Shown here piece after piece: positions 1 through 5,457 of a stretch of 8,350 nt of DNA. Source of the DNA: Verrucomicrobiia bacterium (GTDB lineage Bacteria > Verrucomicrobiota > Verrucomicrobiia > Opitutales > Opitutaceae); NCBI GenBank assembly GCA_030424825.1, contig JAUHWE010000164.1, positions 1-8,350 of the forward strand, written 5' to 3'. How positions within the stretch are numbered: position 1 is the first letter of the stretch; each line of letters opens with the position of its first letter. A program made the position numbers and the translations under genes. The notes under the pieces were generated by a model, which was not told where the DNA came from, did no database searches, and saw nothing but the letters and a program-made list of their open reading frames with translations.

Positions 1-813
1 GTGGTAGATTCCTTCTGGATATTCAGGTGTAGGTCCAAAACGACCATTAAACGCGTCTAAATCGCCGTGGCCCTCAACATATTCCCAATCCGCAGTGAAA
101 CGCCCGTCGTATTCGCCACCGGGACTATTTGAATCCGAGGGACGTGACCCCCCTTTAACTTTCCAACTGGATTTCATCTCCTTCACCCCGCTGGCCGGAT
201 CATTCGCTTCGATGTATCCAAAATTTGAGTAAATGGGAAACCCATCCGCCGCATATCCTATCATTGTCATTTCATTGGGACTATCATGGTGGTGGTGAAG
301 CACCCCATGCGGAACGCCGTGATAGTGGTAGGCCCCGGTGGGCTGAACATGAGCATTGCTGTGATCGATCCCTAAGTTGACATGGCCCGTCAACGCCTCG
401 TAACGCCAACCGGAACTGGGATCCCTGTTCCAATACTCAGCGGTTCCCGGATCGATTGGAATTCCGTTCAATGCAACGCCAAAAGGATGCCTGCCCAAGG
501 GTGTCGGCTCATCCGCAATTTCCGGCTGGGCAGGAACCTTCCATTTGTGCTGCTGAGGAAGAATGGCGTGCGGATTGCCTCGACCGGGAAAATCCCCAGT
601 CTCGTGATTGGGAACGCCATTGCTTTCAATGTAGCGAAAATCGCCCTCGATATAAAGTTTCACCTCGGGTTCAGGTAGATCGACTTTCTCCATCGGCTGG
701 GGCCTTTGCCCCTGACCTCTAGGCCCTTCGCGAGGTCCGGCGAGTGGACGCTCCTGGCCGAATGAGCAGATGATTCCCCCCAAGGTGATCGCCACTGCGA
801 AGAATTTTTTCAT
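1..813 (-). CDS. Secreted YHYH-domain protein (3' end beyond window)
   Basis: Minus-strand reading frame open to the left edge, 271 codons visible. The chosen ATG at 813 gives a classical signal peptide: Lys-Lys, a hydrophobic stretch (about residues 4-16), then a small-residue region around 17-20, so export is likely. A proline/glycine/arginine-rich linker follows (about 22-45). The core holds NAHVQPTGAYHYHG at about 153-166, which is the signature of the YHYH family (Tyr-His-Tyr-His at 162-165), then a four-histidine run at 173-176, GYAADGFPIY (187-196) and NGRFGPTPEYPEG (256-268), all typical of this family. The function of YHYH proteins is not established. The dense histidines suggest metal binding, which is inference. 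An in-frame ATG at 840 would add nine residues before the signal peptide and fits less well. Neither start has a clear Shine-Dalgarno sequence. It is transcribed divergently from the glyoxalase-like gene. Confidence 0.85.
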   Translation of the reverse strand, partial: MKKFFAVAITLGGIICSFGQERPLAGPREGPRGQGQRPQPMEKVDLPEPEVKLYIEGDFRYIESNGVPNHETGDFPGRGNPHAILPQQHKWKVPAQPEIADEPTPLGRHPFGVALNGIPIDPGTAEYWNRDPSSGWRYEALTGHVNLGIDHSNAHVQPTGAYHYHGVPHGVLHHHHDSPNEMTMIGYAADGFPIYSNFGYIEANDPASGVKEMKSSWKVKGGSRPSDSNSPGGEYDGRFTADWEYVEGHGDLDAFNGRFGPTPEYPEGIYH

Positions 814-840
814 TCTTATCTGCCCAATTCGCTTTCTCAT

Positions 841-972
841 GACATAACCAACTCGCCTCGGAGCTTCTTGGTTACATAGAAACGGGAAACGCGCCCCCAA
901 CCGATACACTAAAGAAGGATTTTCCCCTATACGCGCTTGGCAATCGAGAACAGGTCGCTTTACTCCATCCCT
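841..972. promoter_or_regulatory. Divergent intergenic region with inverted repeat
   Basis: This gap lies between two divergently transcribed genes and must carry both promoters if neither is read from elsewhere. I find no convincing -35/-10 pair. The visible structure is a perfect 7-bp inverted repeat, TAACCAA (845-851) and TTGGTTA (868-874), with a 16-bp spacer. It sits just upstream of the YHYH gene, so it could be an operator half-site pair or a hairpin in that gene's leader. Confidence 0.3.
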
Positions 973-1353
973 ATGATCAAATTTCTCCATACTCGTATCC
1001 GCGTAAGCGATCTTGAAAAGTCTATCGACTGGTATTGTAAAAACTGCGGCTTCACCGTTTTGAAACGAAACGACAAAAGCCCCTCGGGTAATCAGATCGT
1101 GCACTTGGAGCTTCCAGGAAACGCTCACACCCTCGAACTCACCTATTCACCCGATTTCAAGGTAGAATTCCCCGAGGACCTGATGCACACCTGCTTAGGG
1201 GTCGACGACATTGTGGAGTATTGCCAAATGCTAGAGGATAACGGCGAAGACGTTTGGCCGGGCGACTGGAAGACCAAGTTTACTTCCGGCGGTCTAAAAA
1301 TGGCCTTCATAACCGACCCCGATGGATACGAAGTCGAGATCCTGGAAAACTAA
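973..1353 (+). CDS. VOC family protein, glyoxalase I-like (lactoylglutathione lyase type)
   Basis: A 126-residue protein with the glyoxalase/VOC fold. It opens MIKFLHTRIRVSDLEKSIDWY, close to bacterial GloA, which converts the hemithioacetal of methylglyoxal and glutathione to S-lactoylglutathione in the cytosol using a divalent metal. The four expected metal ligands can be placed: His6, Glu55 (in LELTYS), His72 (MHTCLGV) and Glu122 (after DPDGY). Length and the C-terminal DPDGYEVEILE match GloA well. ATG 973 is chosen because it aligns with the family start. An upstream in-frame TTG at 937 would add 12 unconserved residues. Related VOC enzymes use other substrates, so glyoxalase I activity is likely but not certain; if the organism lacks glutathione, another thiol or substrate would be needed. 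The gene stands alone and converges on mtaB. Confidence 0.85.
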   Translation: MIKFLHTRIRVSDLEKSIDWYCKNCGFTVLKRNDKSPSGNQIVHLELPGNAHTLELTYSPDFKVEFPEDLMHTCLGVDDIVEYCQMLEDNGEDVWPGDWKTKFTSGGLKMAFITDPDGYEVEILEN

Positions 1354-1375
1354 CTCGCACACAAGATCTAACTCA

Positions 1376-1435
1376 GTAGGGCCAGCGCTCGCGCTGTGCC
1401 GCGTAAGCTGCTCAAAATCGAAGGTAGCGCCCTAC
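1376..1435. repeat. GTAGGG-type palindromic intergenic repeat (REP/BIME-like)
   Basis: GTAGGGC (1376-1382) is mirrored by GCCCTAC (1429-1435). Directly after the left copy is a 6-bp stem, CAGCGC (1383-1388) and GCGCTG (1391-1396), with a 2-nt centre. A GTAG tetranucleotide followed by a GC hairpin, in two inverted copies, is the layout of REP sequences and BIMEs mobilised by RAYT transposases. Similar GTAGGG cores occur at 5288-5294 and 5389-5396. Membership in a genome-wide family is inferred. Confidence 0.45.
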
Positions 1436-1440
1436 CTTTA
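1421..1440. terminator. Candidate bidirectional terminator between convergent genes
   Basis: AAGGTAG (1421-1427) and CTACCTT (1432-1438) form a perfect 7-bp stem around a CGCC loop, 68 bases after the glyoxalase-like stop and 12 bases before the mtaB stop. The T-tract is short in both directions (TTT on plus, ATTTT a few bases away on minus), so termination strength is uncertain. It overlaps the right half of the GTAGGG-type repeat. Confidence 0.35.
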
Positions 1441-1449
1441 CTTAGCTAG

Positions 1450-2772
1450 CTAATCCAGCATCCGGACAAGGCTGCCTTCCACAAAATCAGCGGATACCCT
1501 GTCCAGGGTCACTTCGGCACAGCGATTGGTCAGGTCCAACCCGTTCACGCTATCGCTGCCTACAATGACTCGAATGTAGTTGTCCGTATAGGACGGCCAG
1601 AAATCCGACCTCGGATTCTCGAACAAAACCTTCATGGTTTGCCCCACATGCGCCTCATAAAAGTCGTACCGCTTTTTTGAACTCAAACGCCTTAAAAAGG
1701 CGCTCCGCCGTTGTCTCTCTTCTACAGGAACCTGATCCTCTCGTCGAGCCGCCACCGTTCCCTCGCGTTCCGAAAACGGAAACACGTGACAGAAATCAAA
1801 AGGGTTCTCCAAAAACACGCGGCAGGTCTCATCAAAATCTTCTTCCGTCTCTCCCGGGAAACCAACCATAATGTCCGTCCCCACATACAATCCTTCTACG
1901 CTGTCATGAGCGAGTGACAGGAATTCAAGGTATTCGTTGATCGTATACTTGCGCCGCATTTCTCGCAAAATCTTGTCACTCCCCGCTTGTAAGGGAATGT
2001 GGAAGAAGGGGAGCAACCCATGATCCGAGGAGTTCATCCGATCAAATAGCTCGGTGGGAATCGTGGTTGGTTCGATGCTGCTAATGCGGATCCGGTCTAT
2101 TCCATCAATTCGATTCAAGGCGTCGAGAACCGCTAGCAAGTCGCCCTGCTCCGACCGATAGGTTCCAATATTGACCCCAGTCAGCACAATTTCCCGAACC
2201 CCTTGCTTGGCCTTCGCCTTCGCCTCAGCAACCAGGTTCTCGAAATCCCGCGATCGTGACGCGCCACGGGCAAACGGGATGATGCAGAAACTGCAAACAA
2301 AGCTGCACCCGTCCTGAATCTTCAGATTCGCCCGCTGATTGAAGGGAGCATCCCCAAAAAAACTGATCGAGAAGTCCTCCTGGCTAATCTTGTCCCGAAT
2401 GATGACCGGCCGCTCGTTCTTTTCCTGACCGATAAAGTCTACGACACTCATTTTTTCCTGATTGCCAATAATGAGGTCCACGCCTCCAATTTCAGCAATC
2501 TCCTTGGACCCCATCTGGGAATAGCAACCCACGACCACTGTGTAGGCCTCCGGGCATTTCCGCACAAACTGCCGTATCGTCTGGCGACACTTGGCATCCG
2601 CGAGATTGGTCACCGTACAGGTGTTGATAATCCCCAGATCCGAAGGTTCCCCAAAAGGAACGATCTCGTAACCCTCGTCCTTCAAACGCTGCTCGATCAG
2701 CATCGTCTCCGACTGATTCAAACGACACCCCAGCGTATGCAACGAGGCCCTCTTTGTAGCTCTAGATACCAT
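1450..2772 (-). CDS. mtaB: tRNA t6A37 methylthiotransferase MtaB
   Basis: A 440-residue radical-SAM methylthiotransferase that converts t6A37 to ms2t6A37 in tRNAs reading ANN codons. It has the three-part MTTase architecture. The N-terminal domain has cluster-ligand cysteines at about 16 (HTLGC), 52 (NTCTVTN) and 83 (VVGCYSQ). The radical-SAM domain has CxxxCxxC at 156/160/163 within IQDGCSFVCSFCIIP, followed by ARGASRSR. The TRAM RNA-binding domain covers about 378-438. The HTLGC opening and the DGC-x-CIIPFARG form are typical of MtaB (YqeV) rather than MiaB or RimO. Start: ATG 2772 puts HTLGC at residue 12, near the family norm. An in-frame TTG at 2802 would add ten residues and lacks a Shine-Dalgarno sequence. 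The gene is divergent from the CPBP-thiL-tsaE operon, whose last member makes the t6A substrate. Confidence 0.93.
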   Translation of the reverse strand: MVSRATKRASLHTLGCRLNQSETMLIEQRLKDEGYEIVPFGEPSDLGIINTCTVTNLADAKCRQTIRQFVRKCPEAYTVVVGCYSQMGSKEIAEIGGVDLIIGNQEKMSVVDFIGQEKNERPVIIRDKISQEDFSISFFGDAPFNQRANLKIQDGCSFVCSFCIIPFARGASRSRDFENLVAEAKAKAKQGVREIVLTGVNIGTYRSEQGDLLAVLDALNRIDGIDRIRISSIEPTTIPTELFDRMNSSDHGLLPFFHIPLQAGSDKILREMRRKYTINEYLEFLSLAHDSVEGLYVGTDIMVGFPGETEEDFDETCRVFLENPFDFCHVFPFSEREGTVAARREDQVPVEERQRRSAFLRRLSSKKRYDFYEAHVGQTMKVLFENPRSDFWPSYTDNYIRVIVGSDSVNGLDLTNRCAEVTLDRVSADFVEGSLVRMLD

Positions 2773-2988
2773 TTCCCGAAGCCGAAAACCCAAAAGCGCC
2801 AAAACCGGAATGTCATCAAAAATCCGCCCCCACCCCTTTCCAACGTCCTATAAGGCCAAATAATTTTAGAAGGTTCTAAAGTTTTTTGGCCTTAAAGAAT
2901 CGATTTGGGCAGAATTGGGGATGATCGGTTTACCGGTTTTTGAACTCGCTCCGTTCGCGTTCCCGGATTTGACTGCCGGTCTCAATTA
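2773..2988. promoter_or_regulatory. Divergent control region of mtaB and the CPBP-thiL-tsaE operon
   Basis: A 216-base gap between divergent units. Its centre is an AT-rich 44-bp palindrome, listed separately. To the right, CGGTTT occurs twice (around 2926-2938) in a short direct repeat. No confident -35/-10 pair was found for either direction. TTGACT at about 2968 lies too close to the ATG at 2989 to be a usual -35 element. Neither start has a Shine-Dalgarno sequence. Confidence 0.35.
2851..2894. repeat. 44-bp near-perfect palindrome
   Basis: The outer arms TAAGGCCAAA (2851-2860) and TTTGGCCTTA (2885-2894) are perfect complements, as are the inner arms TTTAGAA (2865-2871) and TTCTAAA (2874-2880). 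Both pairs share the centre at 2872/2873. Of the 21 possible pairs, 19 are Watson-Crick, one is T-G and one is a mismatch (2861/2884). The size and symmetry exceed a typical operator and suit a long hairpin, a small miniature inverted-repeat element, or a cooperative operator. No T-run follows it, so it is not a standard terminator. Confidence 0.85.
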
Positions 2989-3735
2989 ATGGAGCTCCTC
3001 GACAAAATACAGAATAGCGAACGTCTCGCCAAATGGAACATCACTCCTTTTGATTTCGGCCTTTTCATTTGTTTCGTCCTGATGGGCGCCTTTCTGTTTT
3101 CGGGCGTATTCGTTAGCGTTTATGAGTACATCAGCGGCGCGGAACGGAACATCGAGTCCCTTCCCTTCGTCATTGCCTCCGGGTTCGGTCTCCAATTCAG
3201 TAGCGTGCTGGCTTGGATAATGTTTCGATTTATCGTACCCTACGAGAACGAGAACCAGCCCGAAGGTTTCAAAAAGTCGGTCACAATCGGAGTGGTGGGC
3301 TTTCTCTGTGTCTACCTCGCCCTGATTCCAACAATGTTCGTTTGGAAAACGGTGCTAGATGCCCTCAATTTCCAATACGAATACCAGCTCCCCGTTCTAT
3401 TGGTTCAAGACGGAGGATCCGCCATTGAAATGGGACTGATGGCTCTCCTGATCGTGGTCGCAGCGCCCATCTGCGAAGAAATCGTATATCGTGGCTTTTT
3501 GTTTCGATACTTGAATAAACGTGTATCGCTCGGACTCGCGATCGCCATTTCTTCCAGTGTGTTCGCTTTGATGCACATGAATCTCTACAGTTTCCTCCCT
3601 CTCTTCCTATTAGGGTCAGCGCTTTGCCTCGTTTACAAACTATCTGGAAACATCGTATCCAGTATCACGATTCATTTGTTGTTCAATCTGGTGAACCTAC
3701 TCATGATCTACTTTGTTGAACCGATTCAATTATGA
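2989..3735 (+). CDS. CPBP family intramembrane metalloprotease
   Basis: A 248-residue polytopic membrane protein of the CPBP/Abi (CAAX protease and bacteriocin-processing, Rce1-like) family. The three family motifs are present in order: EExxxR as EEIVYRG (Glu163, Glu164, Arg168), FxxxH as FALMH (His196), and HxxxN as HLLFN (His229, Asn233). These residues form the metal and catalytic site inside the membrane. Hydrophobic segments lie near 21-46, 58-82, 97-121, 146-162, 180-195, 199-215 and 222-243. The loop at 83-96 is charged. Substrates of bacterial CPBP proteins are mostly unknown; roles range from peptide maturation to bacteriocin self-immunity. No bacteriocin gene is seen nearby. It leads an operon: its TGA overlaps the thiL ATG by four bases, so translation is probably coupled. 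ATG 2989 has no evident Shine-Dalgarno sequence. Confidence 0.88.
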   Translation: MELLDKIQNSERLAKWNITPFDFGLFICFVLMGAFLFSGVFVSVYEYISGAERNIESLPFVIASGFGLQFSSVLAWIMFRFIVPYENENQPEGFKKSVTIGVVGFLCVYLALIPTMFVWKTVLDALNFQYEYQLPVLLVQDGGSAIEMGLMALLIVVAAPICEEIVYRGFLFRYLNKRVSLGLAIAISSSVFALMHMNLYSFLPLFLLGSALCLVYKLSGNIVSSITIHLLFNLVNLLMIYFVEPIQL

Positions 3736-4709
3736 ACCCATTTGCCCATTCCCCTGAAGACCGTGTCGGTTCCTTGGGCGAAACGGTATTGATTGGGAAA
3801 ATCAAAAGCTGGCTGGGATCCGCTTCTCCCGATTCTCCCGCCGGAATTGGAGACGATTGCTCAGCGGTCCTACTGCCTAGAGACCAATCCTATCTTTTGA
3901 CAACGGCCGATCCTGTCATTTATCAGCGGCACTTTGATGAAAGTCTAGCGCCAGAAGATGTTTCCCAAAAACTGCTCCGGCGCAATATAAGCGATATTGC
4001 CGCGATGGGTGGAACGCCTAAATACGCGACACTGTCTTTGGCCATACCCAATCATTTATCCATTGATTGGTTACAACGGTTTTATTCCGCCCTCTCCATC
4101 GAAGCAAACCAGCGTCACATCCAGATAAACGGCGGCGACGTGTCGCCCACAGAGAATTTTGTCGGCGCTTTCATGACTTTGATCGGCTTTGCGGGTGAAC
4201 GAATTCTAGAGCGCAAAGGAGCGATGCCTGGCTCTCGCCTTTTTGTCACGGGAACGCTCGGCGGAAGCCGCCTTAAGAAGCACTACTCCTTTGAACCTCG
4301 ACTGAATGAAGGTCAATGGCTCGCAAGCCACCCAGCGGTCTCGTCCTGCATGGATTTAAGCGACGGTCTCGGGAAAGACTGTGCCGCGATTCTCTACGAC
4401 CATTGTTCCGCCATCATCGACTCGCGCAAAGTGCCGATTAGCGCGGATGCCAAAACGCTTTCCGCAACCAGCACGCGGTCCGCGCTCGATCACGCCATTA
4501 ACGATGGCGAGGACTATGAGCTTCTATTCACCCTGGAACCGAATCAAGACCTCCATTCCTTCGAATCAGAATGGAAAGGAGCGTTTGCAACGCGCATCAG
4601 CCAAATTGGCCAAATCGCAAATCGATCGGCCAACCAGCCAAGCGTGGTTTTTTCCGACGCGGGCACCTCTATCAACCTTACCGGATATGACCCTTTTAGA
4701 ACGTCTTAA
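3732..4709 (+). CDS. thiL: Thiamine-monophosphate kinase ThiL
   Basis: A 325-residue cytosolic kinase of the PurM/AIR-synthase-like fold that phosphorylates thiamine monophosphate with ATP to give thiamine diphosphate, the last step of cofactor synthesis. Hallmarks in order: GIGDDCSAV (38-46, metal-binding Asp41 and Asp42), TTAD (57-60), NISDIAAMGGTP (85-96), INGGDVS (132-138), MDLSDGLGKD (207-216) and NDGEDYELLF (257-266). Length matches the family. The ATG overlaps the CPBP stop (ATGA), and the 3' end overlaps the first 23 bases of tsaE, so the three genes form a tight operon. The link to CPBP has no obvious metabolic logic. The identification is strong; no other thi gene is in the window. 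Confidence 0.94.
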   Translation: MNPFAHSPEDRVGSLGETVLIGKIKSWLGSASPDSPAGIGDDCSAVLLPRDQSYLLTTADPVIYQRHFDESLAPEDVSQKLLRRNISDIAAMGGTPKYATLSLAIPNHLSIDWLQRFYSALSIEANQRHIQINGGDVSPTENFVGAFMTLIGFAGERILERKGAMPGSRLFVTGTLGGSRLKKHYSFEPRLNEGQWLASHPAVSSCMDLSDGLGKDCAAILYDHCSAIIDSRKVPISADAKTLSATSTRSALDHAINDGEDYELLFTLEPNQDLHSFESEWKGAFATRISQIGQIANRSANQPSVVFSDAGTSINLTGYDPFRTS

Positions 4710-5124
4710 ATCGGGCATCGAAACGTCAACTGCGACTGAGACGATAGAATTAGCGAAGGAACTCGAGTCCATCCTCCCAGAAGAATCTGTGCTTACCCTC
4801 GAGGGCGACCTAGGTGCCGGCAAAACCACTTTCATAAAGGGAATTGCGCTCGCAATGGGTATTCAAGATGTCATCACAAGTCCTACGTTCAATATTTTCA
4901 ATACATATCGCGGCACTAAAACACTCCTCCACATGGATGCCTATCGCCTGGAAGGAGATTCCAAGATCATTGATGAACTCATGCTAGAGGACTTCATGAC
5001 GCCGCCTTATTGCTTAGCGATCGAATGGCCCGGCAACTTGGGAGAGATGCCTTGGCCCGTTGATTTGGCGCTTTCACTGTCAATCCTACCTAATCGGCAC
5101 CATTGGATACAGACCGTTTCCTAG
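4687..5124 (+). CDS. tsaE: tRNA t6A37 biosynthesis ATPase TsaE
   Basis: A 145-residue P-loop ATPase that supports the TsaB-TsaD complex in transferring the threonylcarbamoyl group to A37 of ANN-decoding tRNAs. Motifs: Walker A GDLGAGKTT (40-48), SPTF (65-68), HMDAYRL (82-88, Walker B-like Asp84) and IEWP (112-115), all standard for TsaE (YjeE). Start: the frame is open far upstream inside thiL, but only Met at 4687 gives the family length and the usual N-terminal lead-in. The upstream part is thiL read in another frame. It overlaps thiL by 23 bases and has no good Shine-Dalgarno sequence, consistent with coupling by re-initiation. It lies on the unit divergent from mtaB, whose product modifies t6A further. 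No T-rich hairpin terminator follows directly. Confidence 0.94.
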   Translation: MTLLERLKSGIETSTATETIELAKELESILPEESVLTLEGDLGAGKTTFIKGIALAMGIQDVITSPTFNIFNTYRGTKTLLHMDAYRLEGDSKIIDELMLEDFMTPPYCLAIEWPGNLGEMPWPVDLALSLSILPNRHHWIQTVS

Positions 5125-5190
5125 ACCACGACTTACGAATTCTCAGCTCCCGAGCCCTTGCAATGCTCTAGTCGATTTTAAAAGGTGAAA

Positions 5191-5236
5191 TGGTTGAGCG
5201 AGGGCCTCCGGGCCCGCTGCACAAGAAACTCAACCA
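5191..5236. repeat. Inverted repeat TGGTTGAG/CTCAACCA with inner GC hairpin
   Basis: TGGTTGAG (5191-5198) and CTCAACCA (5229-5236) are perfect 8-bp arms enclosing a second stem, GGGCC (5202-5206) and GGCCC (5211-5215), with a TCCG loop. The right arm with its flank, GCACAAGAAACTCAACC (5219-5235), recurs in shortened form as GCACAAACTCAACC at 7881-7894. This suggests a dispersed repeat unit, possibly extending to the GCCCTAC at 5288-5294. Confidence 0.55.
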
Positions 5237-5281
5237 ACGCGTCACGCCCAGCTTGCGCCTCCGCTTCAGCGAAGGAGTGAG

Positions 5282-5305
5282 ATCGTTGCCCTACCTACGA
5301 ACGAT
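5282..5305. repeat. Short inverted repeat containing a GTAGGG core
   Basis: ATCGTT (5282-5287) and AACGAT (5300-5305) flank GCCCTAC (5288-5294), which reads GTAGGGC on the minus strand. This is the same core as in the repeat at 1376-1435. The 12-nt spacer makes the stem modest; it is probably one end of a longer intergenic repeat. Confidence 0.35.
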
Positions 5306-5367
5306 AGTTCGAAATATCACAAAGTAGAAATGAAGTGTCCAAACGCCCAAGAGACTGAATTCTCAAC

Positions 5368-5399
5368 GATGCGGTCGCCGCAAGCGACGCCCCTACATC
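5368..5399 (-). repeat. REP-like hairpin with GTAGGGGC head
   Basis: On the minus strand this reads GATGTAGGGGC, then GTCGC-TTGCG-GCGAC (stem 5384-5388 with 5374-5378), then CGCATC. The outer GATG (5368-5371) and CATC (5396-5399) also pair. A GTAG head followed by a GC-rich hairpin is the REP-sequence layout. It resembles the repeat at 1376-1435. Confidence 0.5.
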
Positions 5400-5409
5400 A
5401 GACAATCCC

Positions 5410-5431
5410 GTGAAACTCGCTATAGTTTCAC
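5410..5431. terminator. Perfect 8-bp hairpin downstream of the RG-rich protein gene
   Basis: GTGAAACT (5410-5417) and AGTTTCAC (5424-5431) pair perfectly around a CGCTAT loop, starting 27 bases past the stop of the minus-strand gene. There is no T-tract on either strand, so calling it a terminator rests only on position. It may instead stabilise the 3' end or be another intergenic repeat. Confidence 0.3.
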
Positions 5432-5457
5432 TGCGTCAGGACAGATAAACTCGCGAC

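Larger units (their letters stand above)
5125..5457. other. Repeat-rich convergent intergenic region, no gene
   Basis: 333 bases between the convergent ends of tsaE and the RG-rich protein gene. I see no credible coding frame. It contains four inverted-repeat structures, annotated separately where clear: 5191-5236, 5282-5305, 5368-5399 and 5410-5431. A further small stem, CGC-TTCA-GCG, lies near 5262-5275. No Rho-independent terminator with a proper T-tract was found for either gene, so the palindromes may serve that role by structure alone. Confidence 0.6.

Noticed and set aside
382..722. Two plus-strand frames opposite the YHYH gene
   Set aside because: Both are antisense to a gene with clear family motifs and have no recognisable features.
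937..972. TTG start for the glyoxalase-like gene
   Set aside because: The extra 12 residues are not conserved in GloA-type proteins, and the AAGAAGGA near 912 is too far away for a normal Shine-Dalgarno sequence.
2773..2802. TTG start for mtaB
   Set aside because: It adds ten residues beyond the family start, with no ribosome-binding site; ATG 2772 fits better.
2851..2894. Rho-independent terminator
   Set aside because: It lies upstream of both divergent genes and has no T-tract after the stem.
4381..4686. N-terminal extension of 102 codons in the tsaE frame
   Set aside because: It overlaps thiL in another frame, has composition unlike a protein domain, and TsaE reaches its normal length from the ATG at 4687.
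5125..5457. CRISPR array
   Set aside because: The palindromes differ in sequence and spacing; there are no equal-length repeats with regular spacers and no cas gene.
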